From the NCBI GenBank assembly GCA_035433705.1, contig DAORVK010000013.1:1-64000 (forward strand): 64,000 bases of DNA, read 5' to 3'. The number at the start of each line of letters is the position of its first letter. Within the stretch, counting starts at the first letter, position 1. The notes under the pieces were generated by a model. That model was not told where the DNA came from, made no database searches, and saw only the letters and a list, made by a program, of their open reading frames with translations. The DNA comes from CADEFQ01 sp035433705 (lineage in GTDB: Bacteria > Pseudomonadota > Gammaproteobacteria > Steroidobacterales > Steroidobacteraceae). Shown piece by piece: positions 51,226 through 59,940 of the stretch. Both the position numbers and the translations under genes were made by a program.

Positions 51226-52334
51226 GTGGTGGTCCTTACCGTCTCGCCTTCCCGCAGGAATGCGCCGGCCGTCACGACGATGCGTTCCTTGCCTTCGAGC
51301 CCGGAGGCGATCACGACGCCGTTCGCGGTGGTGTCGGCGACGCGCACGTCGCGGCGCACGACCTTCATGTCCGGGCCGATGATGTAAACATAGGTTCCCT
51401 TGCGGTCGGCCAGTACCGCCGTCTGAGGCACGACCGCGCGCGTGGCGTCCGACACGAGTATTTCGCCGCGCGCGAAGGCGCCGGGGCGCAGGTTCGGATC
51501 GGGATCGAGTTCGATACGCACTTCACCGAGCCGGCTCGCCTGATCGATGGTCGCGCCAAGCAGGCGCACCGTGCCCTTGAAGGGTTTGTCGAGTCCCGCG
51601 ATGCGCACGGTGGCAACCTGGCCGATCGCGAGGTGCGGCAGATCCTGCTCGGCCACCTTGCCGCGCAACTCGACGGCGCCGTCCTGTGCGAGGCGAAAGA
51701 GCGGCTCGCTGCCCCCGGAGACGATCTGGCCGACCTCGGCGTTACGCGTGAGCACGATGCCATCGAGCGGGGCACGGACTTCCGTGCGCGCGAGGCGCGC
51801 CCGCATTTCCTTCAGCTGCGCCTCCGCCACGGCCACCTGGGCCGTGGTGGTGGCGAGCTTCGAGCGTCGCTGCTCGATGGCTTCTTTCGACAAGGCACCT
51901 GAGGCTTCGACGCCCTGCGCACGATTCCAGTCGGCGCGCGCGAGGTCGGCGTCGGCCCGGGCCTGCACGAGGGACGCCTCGAGTCGGGCGACCTGCGGCG
52001 CGAGCACCGAGGTGTCAAGCACCGCGAGCCGCTGACCCCGCTTCACCTTGTCACCGACGTCGACATGGACAGTCGCAATGCGCCCGCCTTCGCCGTCGAT
52101 GCCGAGCGGCAGCTCGTTGCGCGCACTGATGGTGCCGTTGATCGACACGACGGTGGCGACGGGCCCGACAGTCGGGGCCGTGACTGTCACGAGCGGCGGA
52201 GGGTCCTCGATCATCTTCGTGCCCGAGTCTGCAACGCGCAGGCCGATCATCGCGGCGATGATCACGAGTACGGCGACACCGCCGCCGATGACAAGAGCTT
52301 TCCGGGAAATGCTGGTCTGCACGTGCGAATCCAT
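51222..52334 (-). CDS. RND efflux periplasmic adaptor (membrane fusion protein)
   Basis: A 370-residue adaptor. The N-terminal membrane anchor is ALVIGGGVAVLVIIAAMIGL. The lipoyl/barrel-sandwich half is seen as VHVDVGDKVKRGQRLAVLD and RTEVRAPLDGIVLTRNAEVGQIV, with the alpha-hairpin between them. A beta-barrel and membrane-proximal domain follow. ATG 52334 is chosen; a TTG at 52391 in frame adds 19 unconserved residues. It has no lipobox, so it is anchored by its N-terminal helix. It is the first gene of the pump operon. Confidence 0.92.
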   Translation of the reverse strand: MDSHVQTSISRKALVIGGGVAVLVIIAAMIGLRVADSGTKMIEDPPPLVTVTAPTVGPVATVVSINGTISARNELPLGIDGEGGRIATVHVDVGDKVKRGQRLAVLDTSVLAPQVARLEASLVQARADADLARADWNRAQGVEASGALSKEAIEQRRSKLATTTAQVAVAEAQLKEMRARLARTEVRAPLDGIVLTRNAEVGQIVSGGSEPLFRLAQDGAVELRGKVAEQDLPHLAIGQVATVRIAGLDKPFKGTVRLLGATIDQASRLGEVRIELDPDPNLRPGAFARGEILVSDATRAVVPQTAVLADRKGTYVYIIGPDMKVVRRDVRVADTTANGVVIASGLEGKERIVVTAGAFLREGETVRTTT

Positions 52335-52425
52335 GGAAAAACGAACGCCGAAGTTTACGCTGATCGATCCGGGGCGACCGCCTCGGTTCAACGCATTTCA
52401 CGCTACGGACAGGGGCAGGAGGGGG

Positions 52426-52501
52426 TGGTGGGCCGTGCTGGGCTCGAACCAGCGACCAACTCCTTAAAAGGGAGCTGCTCTACCAACTGAGCTAACGGCC
52501 C
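52426..52501 (-). tRNA. tRNA-Lys (anticodon TTT)
   Basis: A 76-base tRNA with encoded CCA. On the minus strand the acceptor is GGGCCGT pairing with ACGGCCC, the D-arm is AGCTCAGTTGGTAGAGC, the anticodon loop is CTTTTAA and the T-arm is GCTGG-TTCGAGC-CCAGC. Its first ten bases contain the queC stop codon, so it is probably processed from the tol-que transcript. Confidence 0.97.
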
Positions 52502-53226
52502 GTGGAAGGGTGCGCATCATAGCGATATGCCGTCGGGTCGGCGACACCCGCCGCCTCGAAGCCCGCCCGGCGTATCCGGCAGGCGTCGCAGCGCCCGCAG
52601 GCGGCGCCCGCCTCGTCCGCCTGATAGCACGATACGGTCAGCGCGTAGTCGACCCCGAGCGCGAGACCGGCCCGGATGATGTCGGCCTTGGTCAGGTGCA
52701 GCAGCGGCGCGCGCACGCGCGGGGGGCGGCCTTCGATGCCGGCGCGTGTCGCCAGACGAGCGAGGCTACCGAAGGCCTCGACGAACTCCGGCCGGCAATC
52801 CGGATAGCCGGAGTAGTCGACCGCGTTCACGCCGATGAAAATATCGCTCGCTTCGAGGACTTCGGCCCAGCCGAGTGCCAACGCGAGCAGCATGGTATTG
52901 CGGGCTGGTACGTAGGTCGCCGGGATGCCCTGCGACGGCTCGACCGGCACGTCGAGGGTGGCATCGGTCAGCGCGGAACCGCCGATTCCCGCCAGATCGA
53001 TCTGCATCACGCGATGTTCCGCCGCCCCGAGTACGGCGGCGAGGCGCGCGGCCGCGTTGAGTTCCGCCGCGTGCCGCTGCCCGTAGCTCACGGAGAGCGC
53101 GTGACACACGTAGCCCCCGGAGCGCGCAATCGCGAGCGTGGTCGCCGAATCGAGCCCGCCCGACAGCAGCACCACCGCATGCAATACCCGGTGCCCGGCA
53201 CCAGGATTTCGGTTATCCAGGGTCAT
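52492..53226 (-). CDS. queC: 7-cyano-7-deazaguanine synthase
   Basis: A 244-residue PP-loop enzyme that turns 7-carboxy-7-deazaguanine into preQ0, a queuosine precursor. The PP-loop is LLSGGLDSATTLA. The zinc site near the C-terminus is CYQADEAGAACGRCDACR. The first 15 or so residues (MTLDNRNPGAGHR) are encoded by a REP-like arm and are not typical of the family, so the native start may have been altered or extended. Its stop codon lies in the tRNA-Lys gene. Confidence 0.93.
   Translation of the reverse strand: MTLDNRNPGAGHRVLHAVVLLSGGLDSATTLAIARSGGYVCHALSVSYGQRHAAELNAAARLAAVLGAAEHRVMQIDLAGIGGSALTDATLDVPVEPSQGIPATYVPARNTMLLALALGWAEVLEASDIFIGVNAVDYSGYPDCRPEFVEAFGSLARLATRAGIEGRPPRVRAPLLHLTKADIIRAGLALGVDYALTVSCYQADEAGAACGRCDACRIRRAGFEAAGVADPTAYRYDAHPSTGR
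53190..53216. repeat. Diverged copy of the REP-like arm, at the 5' end of queC
   Basis: This 27-base stretch matches one arm of the 31408-31477 repeat at all but three positions (GGTGCC-GGCACC core, then TTTCGGTTAT). It is a single arm with no partner arm nearby. It lies over codons 4-12 of queC in a different reading frame from that used in the carboxylase gene. Confidence 0.7.
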
Positions 53227-53229
53227 CGG

Positions 53230-53889
53230 TCAGCGCCCCGGCTCGTCGCCCCAGAGAATCTTGTGCAGCTGGATCTGAAACCTCACAGGCGCCCGATCCG
53301 CCAGAATCCAGTCGGCCAGCTCGCGCGCGGGCATCTGCCCGTAGCTCGGCGAGAAAAGCACCGTGCAGCGCGCCGCAAGATCGTGCTCGTGCAGGCACGC
53401 GAGACTCCATTCGTAGTCGTTGCGATCGGTGATCACGAACTTGACGAGATCGCGCGACGTGAGCAGCGCAAGGTCCCCGTACCGGTTGCGCTGCGACTCT
53501 CCCGAGCCCGGCGTTTTCACATCGACGACGCGCTGTACGCGGGCGTCGACCGCAGCGATCGGCAACGCACCACTCGTCTCGAGTGACACCTCGTAGCCGT
53601 TGTCGCAGAGCGCGACCAGGAGCGGCAGACACGCACGCTGCGCCAGCGGTTCGCCGCCCGTGACGCAGACATGACGGACACCGAACGCCGCGACTTTCCG
53701 CAGGATGTCCTCCTCCGGCCACCACTCACCACCGTGGAAGGCGTACGCCGTATCGCAGTACCTGCAGCGCAGCGGGCAACCCGTGAGGCGCACGAACACG
53801 GTGGGGAACCCGACCATGGCCGCTTCGCCCTGCAGGGAGAGGAATATCTCGGTGACACGCAGCCGCGCTTCCTTCGCGGCTGCTGTCAC
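53230..53889 (-). CDS. queE: 7-carboxy-7-deazaguanine synthase (radical SAM)
   Basis: A 219-residue radical-SAM enzyme of queuosine synthesis. The cluster motif is CPLRCRYC (C38, C42, C45). The substrate-binding start is SLQGEAAMVGFPTVFVRL, and a GGEPL motif follows. It overlaps the cpoB stop by four bases and ends three bases before queC starts. A QueF/QueD partner is not in the window. Confidence 0.94.
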   Translation of the reverse strand: MTAAAKEARLRVTEIFLSLQGEAAMVGFPTVFVRLTGCPLRCRYCDTAYAFHGGEWWPEEDILRKVAAFGVRHVCVTGGEPLAQRACLPLLVALCDNGYEVSLETSGALPIAAVDARVQRVVDVKTPGSGESQRNRYGDLALLTSRDLVKFVITDRNDYEWSLACLHEHDLAARCTVLFSPSYGQMPARELADWILADRAPVRFQIQLHKILWGDEPGR

Positions 53890-54665
53890 CGCCCTTCGGC
53901 GATCACGCGCTTCATGCGCTCTTGCGCGAGCTTCGCCGCCTCGGTTCCCGGGAAACGTGCGACGAGCTGCGCAAAGCTCTGCTTTGCGTCCTCGTAGCGC
54001 TTCAGTTCGTATTGCGAATAGCCAAGCTTCAGCATGGCGCCTGGCGCCTTGGCCGAATCGGGCCAGCGCTGACTCACTGCACCGAACGCTGCCACTGCAC
54101 TCTCGTAATCGCGCGTGACGTAAAAGGCCTCGCCGAGCCAGTACTGTGCGTTGGAGGCAAGCGCCCCCGCCGGGCTGCGCTCGAGCAGCCCGCGAAAACC
54201 TGCGATCGCGTCCGCGTAGCGTGCGTCCTTCAGCGCTGCGAACGCCGTGTCGTAAGCGAGCTGCTGGTCCGCCGCGGACAGGGGTGCACCCGCCGCCGGA
54301 GGCAATGACTCCGCCGGGGAACCTGCCTGCGCTGGCGACTGGGGCAACCCCGACTCGAGCGCCGCAAGCCGCCGGTCGAGATCCGCATAGAGATCGCGCT
54401 GCTGCTTCTTTGCCGACTCGACTGCATTTTCCTGCAGCTCTGCTTTTCCCTGCAGCTCGCGTGTCCTTGCCTCGAGCGACTCGACGCGTTGCGAGAGCTC
54501 GACGAGGCTCTGGTTGGCGATGATGCGCTCGACCTTCGCGACGCGCGCATCGAGGTCGCCGAGGCGTATCTGCACGGGATCCTCTTCGGCAGGAGTGAGA
54601 CTACAGCCCGCCAGCAGGGTCGCTACGGCCATGCCGGTGAGGGGAACGAGCACGGAAAGACGCAT
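53886..54665 (-). CDS. cpoB: CpoB (YbgF), Tol-Pal coordinating periplasmic protein
   Basis: A 259-residue protein that links outer-membrane constriction with peptidoglycan synthesis. It has an N-terminal coiled coil (VAKVERIIANQSLVELSQRVESLEARTRELQ; about residues 40-110) for trimer formation and three TPR repeats at the C-terminus (FAALKDARYADAIAGFRGLL; YWLGEAFYVTRDYESAVAAF; MLKLGYSQYELKRYEDAKQSF). The N-terminus ends in LLAGCS, a lipobox with Cys21, so it is predicted to be a lipoprotein, unlike the E. coli form. Confidence 0.9.
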   Translation of the reverse strand: MRLSVLVPLTGMAVATLLAGCSLTPAEEDPVQIRLGDLDARVAKVERIIANQSLVELSQRVESLEARTRELQGKAELQENAVESAKKQQRDLYADLDRRLAALESGLPQSPAQAGSPAESLPPAAGAPLSAADQQLAYDTAFAALKDARYADAIAGFRGLLERSPAGALASNAQYWLGEAFYVTRDYESAVAAFGAVSQRWPDSAKAPGAMLKLGYSQYELKRYEDAKQSFAQLVARFPGTEAAKLAQERMKRVIAEGR

Positions 54666-54678
54666 GCAAGACCCCCGT

Positions 54679-55215
54679 TCAGTTCAGGTAAACGATTTCG
54701 ACGCGACGATTCTGCGCCCACGCCACCTCGTCACTGCCGGCCGCAGCGGGTCGCTCCTCACCATAGCTGACGGTCGCGACCTGTGTCTCGGCAACGCCCT
54801 GCAGCAGCAGCGCCCGTCGCACGGTTTGCGCTCGACGCTCGCCGAGGCCGATGTTGTACTCGCGCGTACCGCGCTCGTCGGTATGCCCCTCGAGCCGCAC
54901 ACGCGTACCCGGGTGTGACGCGAGATACCGGGCATGGGCGGCGATGAGCGCCTCATCCTCAGGCTTGAGCTCTGCGCGATCGAACCCGAAATAGATGATG
55001 CGCTTGCCCAGAAGCTCGCCTTGCGGGCCCGCGGACGCCGTGTCGTCGCCGAGCGGCGCCGTCGTCACACCCTCGCCGCCCGCGCCCTGGCTCCCGGCAC
55101 CCGCTTCGGTCCCCTGGGAAGTTTCGGTGGCGGGTTTCTGCATGGGCTTCTTCGTGGCGCAGCCCCCGATGACAAGCGCAACCGCTGCCAGCCCTACCCA
55201 CATCAGGTTTCTCAT
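54679..55215 (-). CDS. pal: Pal, peptidoglycan-associated lipoprotein
   Basis: A 178-residue outer-membrane lipoprotein. The lipobox is VIGGC (C19). The OmpA-like C-terminal domain has IYFGFDRAELKPED and RLEGHTDERGTREYNIGLGERRA, the diaminopimelate-binding region. It ends with RVEIVYLN. It tethers the outer membrane to peptidoglycan and partners with TolB and TolA. Confidence 0.96.
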   Translation of the reverse strand: MRNLMWVGLAAVALVIGGCATKKPMQKPATETSQGTEAGAGSQGAGGEGVTTAPLGDDTASAGPQGELLGKRIIYFGFDRAELKPEDEALIAAHARYLASHPGTRVRLEGHTDERGTREYNIGLGERRAQTVRRALLLQGVAETQVATVSYGEERPAAAGSDEVAWAQNRRVEIVYLN

Positions 55216-55238
55216 CGTCTCACTACCTTTCCTGCCAT

Positions 55239-56552
55239 TCATGGCCGCCGCGGGCCCCACACCGGTTCACGCACCTCGCCCTCGTCGGCCTTCAGCCGCT
55301 GGGTCGTCAGGCCGTCGATCGCCACGGTCGCGAGCACCCCCTGCCCACGATCTCGCCCCGCGTAAATCAACATCGCGCCGTTGGGCGCGAAGCTCGGGGA
55401 CTCGTCAAGCGGCCCCTTCGTCAGCTGCCGCACTACGCCGGTCGCGAGATCCTGCGCTGCGACCCGATAGCTGCCGCCTGCAAGAGTCACCATTGCGAGC
55501 TGCTTGCCGTCGGGCGACAGCCTCGGACGCGCATTGTAGCTCCCCGTGAAGGTCATGCGCTTCGCCGGTGCGTTCGCGAGCGCCTCTGCACGGTAGATTT
55601 GCGGGCTGCCAGCACGGTCCGACGTGAAATAGAGTGAGCGCCCATCCGGGCTGAACACCGCCTCGGTGTCGATGGCAGGATCGGAGGTGACGCGGGTCAA
55701 CGCGCCGTCCGCCAGTGCCACGAGATAAATGTCGAGGTTGCCGCCCACCGTCGACAGCGTGACCGCGAGACGGTCCCCGCGCGTGGGCTCGAACGCGGGC
55801 GAGCCATTGATGCCCGGACGCGCGAGCAGCCGGCGGCGCTCGCCCGTGCGAACGCGCTGCAGCCAGATCGCCGACGAATGCGACTCGAAAGACACGTAGG
55901 CGAGCCACTCGCCATCGGGAGACCAGGCGGGTGACATCAGCGGCAGTGGCGACTCCGAGACGGTACGCGCACCCTCGCCGTCCGCATCAGCCACGATGAG
56001 CCTGTAAGTCTGCCGCGGCGGCCGGCCATCGACTGCAACATAGGCGATGCGCGTTGCAAAGGCGCCGGGGACGCCGAGTATCTTTTCATAAACGAGGTCG
56101 CTCACCTTGTGCGCGGCTTCCCGCAGCGACGCCGGCCCCGCCACGAATCGCTGGCCAGCCAGCCTCTGGCCATTGACGAGATTCACGAGTTCAACCTCGA
56201 TTTGCACCGCGCCCGCCGCGCCCGGCAGGACGCGTCCCACAACGATGTAGTCGTTGCGGGCCGTGCGCCAGTCTGCGACCACGACTTCGGCGGCGCGCGA
56301 AGGTGTTTCGATCATGTCGGCGCGCGCCATGGCACGGAACCGCCCCGTGCCTTCGAGGTCACGCTGCACGATGGCCGCTACATCGAGGCCACCGTCTCCC
56401 GGTACCGGGCGCACGAACGGCACGATCGCCACCGGGATCGGGTCAGTGACACCCGAGGTGATCTCGATGCGCAGCTGCGCCGGCGCGGCGCCCGCGAGCA
56501 GCAGGCCGGCGAGCAGCAATGCGGCGGGGGCGATGAGTTTCTTGTCATTCAT
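55239..56552 (-). CDS. tolB: TolB, periplasmic beta-propeller
   Basis: A 437-residue Tol-Pal component. A signal peptide is followed by the N-terminal TolB domain (IPVAIVPFVRPVPGDGGLDVAAIVQRDLEGTGRF) and a six-blade propeller (SPAWSPDGEWLAYVSFES; EAVFSPDGRSLYFTSDRAG; RPRLSPDGKQLAMVTL). It overlaps the tolA end by eight bases. Confidence 0.95.
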   Translation of the reverse strand: MNDKKLIAPAALLLAGLLLAGAAPAQLRIEITSGVTDPIPVAIVPFVRPVPGDGGLDVAAIVQRDLEGTGRFRAMARADMIETPSRAAEVVVADWRTARNDYIVVGRVLPGAAGAVQIEVELVNLVNGQRLAGQRFVAGPASLREAAHKVSDLVYEKILGVPGAFATRIAYVAVDGRPPRQTYRLIVADADGEGARTVSESPLPLMSPAWSPDGEWLAYVSFESHSSAIWLQRVRTGERRRLLARPGINGSPAFEPTRGDRLAVTLSTVGGNLDIYLVALADGALTRVTSDPAIDTEAVFSPDGRSLYFTSDRAGSPQIYRAEALANAPAKRMTFTGSYNARPRLSPDGKQLAMVTLAGGSYRVAAQDLATGVVRQLTKGPLDESPSFAPNGAMLIYAGRDRGQGVLATVAIDGLTTQRLKADEGEVREPVWGPRRP

Positions 56553-57351
56553 TCGGCTTGAATACCACTTCGAGGTTGCGTTCGAAAAGGGCCGGATCGG
56601 AGGGTGGTGGCAGCGGCGAGGCGTTCATGACCGCAAGCTCGATCGACTGTCGCACGGCGGCGTCACCGTTGCAGGAGAGAATACGCGCGGCGACCACTTC
56701 ACCGCCCGGCACCTGCGTGACCTGTACGACGCACTCGATGCCGGCCCGGGCGGTGGGCGGACGCCGCCATTCACTCATGATTTTCGCGCGAATGAGGTCG
56801 CGCCAGTGTGCGCCGGCGCCGCTCGCAGCGTGGGCGCGCTCTTCGGCCTCGAGGCCGCGCCGCAGGTCCGCTTCACGCTCGGCACGTTTGCGCGCTTCGT
56901 CAGCCTTGCGCTTGTCATCGGCCTTGCGCTTCTCCTCCACCGCACGCTTCTCCTCCACCGCACGCTTCGCCTCCGCCTCGCGCCGTATCGCTTCGGCCTT
57001 GCGTTCGGCCTCCTCCTTGCGCGCGTCTTCGGCGCGCTGCCGTGCCTCGGCTCGCTGGCGCTCCTGGGAGTCGTCGCGAACCGGGGGCAAGGGTGGCGCC
57101 GCGAGCGCTTGCGGCTCGGTTGCGCGCTGCGGCGTGCGCAGCCCCGGCAGGGTCGCCGGATCGATGACGACGGCCTCGATCGCCAGCTGCTGCGGTGCAG
57201 GCGGCGTCACCCGCTTCCACGTGAGCCAGCCGATGCCGAACAGCGCGAAGAAGGCGACGTGCAGCAGCACCGACCCCGCATAGGGACCGAAGTAGCTGTC
57301 TTCCGACTCGCCTCGCGCCCGCGTTCGCAGCGATGCAGCAGGTTTGGGCAC
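56545..57351 (-). CDS. tolA: TolA, inner-membrane-spanning linker
   Basis: A 268-residue protein. The single N-terminal helix is SVLLHVAFFALFGIGWL. Domain II is a long charged helix (RQRAEDARKEEAERKAEAIRREAEAKRAVEEKR...) with an 18-base tandem duplication encoding AVEEKR twice. The C-terminal domain III has CVVQVTQVPGGEVVAARILSCNGDAAVRQSIELAV, which binds Pal or TolB. It is three bases after tolR. Confidence 0.93.
   Translation of the reverse strand: MPKPAASLRTRARGESEDSYFGPYAGSVLLHVAFFALFGIGWLTWKRVTPPAPQQLAIEAVVIDPATLPGLRTPQRATEPQALAAPPLPPVRDDSQERQRAEARQRAEDARKEEAERKAEAIRREAEAKRAVEEKRAVEEKRKADDKRKADEARKRAEREADLRRGLEAEERAHAASGAGAHWRDLIRAKIMSEWRRPPTARAGIECVVQVTQVPGGEVVAARILSCNGDAAVRQSIELAVMNASPLPPPSDPALFERNLEVVFKPNE
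56927..56962. repeat. Two-copy 18-bp tandem repeat inside tolA
   Basis: The unit CGCTTCTCCTCCACCGCA occurs twice head to tail with no mismatch. It encodes the helical repeat AVEEKR and lies in the flexible domain II, where length change would be tolerated. Confidence 0.8.
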
Positions 57352-57354
57352 GCT

Positions 57355-57798
<444 letters not shown>

Positions 57799-57799
57799 G

Positions 57800-58492
57800 T
57801 CAGCCTCCTGTCCCGGTGCGCGCCGCGACATAGCGCTGCAGGATCGTCGAGAACTCCTCCATGAAGGCATCGTGCCGCAATTCGAGCCGGCTCGTCTGGT
57901 CGGCATAGCGGTTGTAGGCGATCACCGCCGGAATCGCCGCAAAGAGGCCCATGGCCGTCGCGACGAGCGCCTCGGCGATGCCCGGCGCGACCATGGCGAG
58001 GGTCGCCTGCTGCACGCTGCCGAGCGAGACGAAGGCGTTCATGATGCCCCATACGGTGCCGAAGAGACCGACGTAGGGACTGATGGAGCCCACCGTCGCG
58101 AGCGTCGCGAGGCTCTGCTCGAGACGCTCGATTTCCTTGAGCTGCGCCACCTTCATCGCGCGACGTGCCCCTTCGAGCATCTGCTCCGGCGCGACACTGC
58201 CCTGCTGGCGCAGGCGCGCGAATTCGCGAAAGCCCATCGCGAAGATGCTGGCCATGCCCGTGACGCCCGCGCGTGCGTCGACCTCCCGGTAAAGCGCCGT
58301 GAGATCGCCCCCGCCCACCCAGAACTGCTCCTCGAAGCGCTCGGCCTCGGCGCGCGCGCCGTGGATCACGCCGCGCTTTTTCAGGATGATCGCCCACGAC
58401 ATGAGCGACGCGCCGAGCAGCAGCCCCAGGACGATCTGCACGATGAGGCTCGCATCGAGCACGAGCCTCAGGATCGAAAGCTCTCCCCCCAT
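57800..58492 (-). CDS. tolQ: TolQ, Tol-Pal proton channel subunit
   Basis: A 230-residue ExbB-family protein with three helices. Typical segments are LRLVLDASLIVQIVLGLLL, SISPYVGLFGTVWGIMNAF and VAPGIAEALVATAMGLFAAIPAV. With TolR it harnesses the proton gradient for TolA. It begins directly after the ybgC stop. Confidence 0.95.
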   Translation of the reverse strand: MGGELSILRLVLDASLIVQIVLGLLLGASLMSWAIILKKRGVIHGARAEAERFEEQFWVGGGDLTALYREVDARAGVTGMASIFAMGFREFARLRQQGSVAPEQMLEGARRAMKVAQLKEIERLEQSLATLATVGSISPYVGLFGTVWGIMNAFVSLGSVQQATLAMVAPGIAEALVATAMGLFAAIPAVIAYNRYADQTSRLELRHDAFMEEFSTILQRYVAARTGTGG

Positions 58493-58885
58493 CTACCCGA
58501 CCTCCGCTATCACGAATTCCGGCAATCGCGTCGGCCGCAATGTACTTGCCGCAAGGCATGCCACCCGGACATCGGCATCTGCGAGAAGTTCCGCGCCGCG
58601 CAGCACCTGCTGCACGAAGCGCACGCTGGCACGCCCGTCGGCACGCGGCTCGCAGCTGATGATCAGCTCATCGTCGAGGCGCGCAGGGCGCCGATAGTTC
58701 ACCTGCACGCTGACGACCGAGAACAGGATCCCGCTGTCGCGCGCCAGCGCAGCCTGCGAGAGACCCTTCGAGCGCAGCCATTCCGTGCGGGCACGCTCGA
58801 GCCAGCGCAGGTAGTTCGCATAGTAGACGACGCCGCCGAAATCCGTATCCTCGACGTAGACACGCACCGGCCAAGTGACGCTCAC
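58493..58885 (-). CDS. ybgC: YbgC, tol-pal-associated acyl-CoA thioesterase
   Basis: A 130-residue hot-dog-fold thioesterase. The active-site region is VYVEDTDFGGVVYYANYLRWLERARTEWL, with Asp in EDTD, as in the YbgC family. The start overlaps the ruvB stop by four bases. It hydrolyses short acyl-CoA and belongs to the conserved tol-pal block. Confidence 0.94.
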   Translation of the reverse strand: MSVTWPVRVYVEDTDFGGVVYYANYLRWLERARTEWLRSKGLSQAALARDSGILFSVVSVQVNYRRPARLDDELIISCEPRADGRASVRFVQQVLRGAELLADADVRVACLAASTLRPTRLPEFVIAEVG

Positions 58886-59928
58886 TGACTGTCCTCGAAC
58901 AGCGACAGGTTCGGCGCAACGCGCTCGGGCACCACGAGTCCAAAATGGCGCCAGGCGCTGCGGGTCGCGACCCGGCCGCGCGCCGTGCGCATCAGGAAGC
59001 CCTGCTGGATGAGGAACGGCTCGATCACGTCCTCGAGCGTGCCGCGCTCCTCGCCGATCGCCGCCGCGATGCTGTCGATGCCGACGGGCCCGCCGTCGAA
59101 TTTTTCGATCACAGTGAGGAGCAGGCGGCGATCCAGCGTATCGAAACCGTGCGCGTCGACTTCGAGCATGTCGAGCGCCGCATCGGCCACCTGCACTTCG
59201 ATGCGGCCGGCGGCCTTCACCTGCGCGTAGTCGCGCACTCGCCGCAACAGGCGGTTCGCGATGCGCGGTGTGCCGCGCGAGCGCTCGCCGATGCGGCGCG
59301 CGCCACCCGCGTCGATCGGCACGCCGAGGATGCCCGCCGAGCGCGCGACGATGCGCTCGAGTTCGTCGACGCCGTAGAACTCGAGGCGCTGCACGATGCC
59401 GAAGCGGTCGCGGAGCGGCGAAGTGAGCAGGCCCGCACGTGTTGTGGCGCCGACCAGTGTGAACGGTGGCACATCGAGCTTGATCGAGCGCGCCGCGGGC
59501 CCTTCGCCGATCATGATATCGAGCTGGTAATCCTCCATCGCCGGATAAAGCACTTCCTCGACGACGGGCGAGAGGCGGTGGATTTCGTCGACGAAGAGGA
59601 CATCGCGGGGCTGCAGGTTCGTGAGGAGCGCCGCGAGATCCCCCGCCCGCTCGAGTACGGGCCCCGAAGTCTGGCGCAGGGTCACGCCGAGTTCCTCGGC
59701 GAGGATGTGCGCAAGCGTCGTCTTGCCGAGACCTGGAGGACCGAAGATGAGCACATGATCGAGCGCCTCACCGCGCGCGCGCGCGGCCTCGACGAAGATG
59801 CCGAGCTGTTGCTTCACCTTTGGCTGGCCGACGTACTCCGCGAAGCGCCGCGGCCGGATCGCGCGCTCGACGGCCTCCTCCTCCCGCCCGGCCGCCGGGC
59901 TCACGATCCGCTCAGCGTCCTGCGTCAT
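58882..59928 (-). CDS. ruvB: RuvB, Holliday-junction branch-migration helicase
   Basis: A 348-residue AAA+ ATPase. Motifs seen are Walker A GPPGLGKTTLAHILA, Walker B LFVDEIHRLSPVVEE, sensor 1 VGATTRAG and the C-terminal winged helix with IQQGFLMRTARGR. It forms the hexameric motor with RuvA. It starts 12 bases after ruvA. Confidence 0.97.
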   Translation of the reverse strand: MTQDAERIVSPAAGREEEAVERAIRPRRFAEYVGQPKVKQQLGIFVEAARARGEALDHVLIFGPPGLGKTTLAHILAEELGVTLRQTSGPVLERAGDLAALLTNLQPRDVLFVDEIHRLSPVVEEVLYPAMEDYQLDIMIGEGPAARSIKLDVPPFTLVGATTRAGLLTSPLRDRFGIVQRLEFYGVDELERIVARSAGILGVPIDAGGARRIGERSRGTPRIANRLLRRVRDYAQVKAAGRIEVQVADAALDMLEVDAHGFDTLDRRLLLTVIEKFDGGPVGIDSIAAAIGEERGTLEDVIEPFLIQQGFLMRTARGRVATRSAWRHFGLVVPERVAPNLSLFEDSQ

Positions 59929-59940
59929 GCGTCACCCTCT

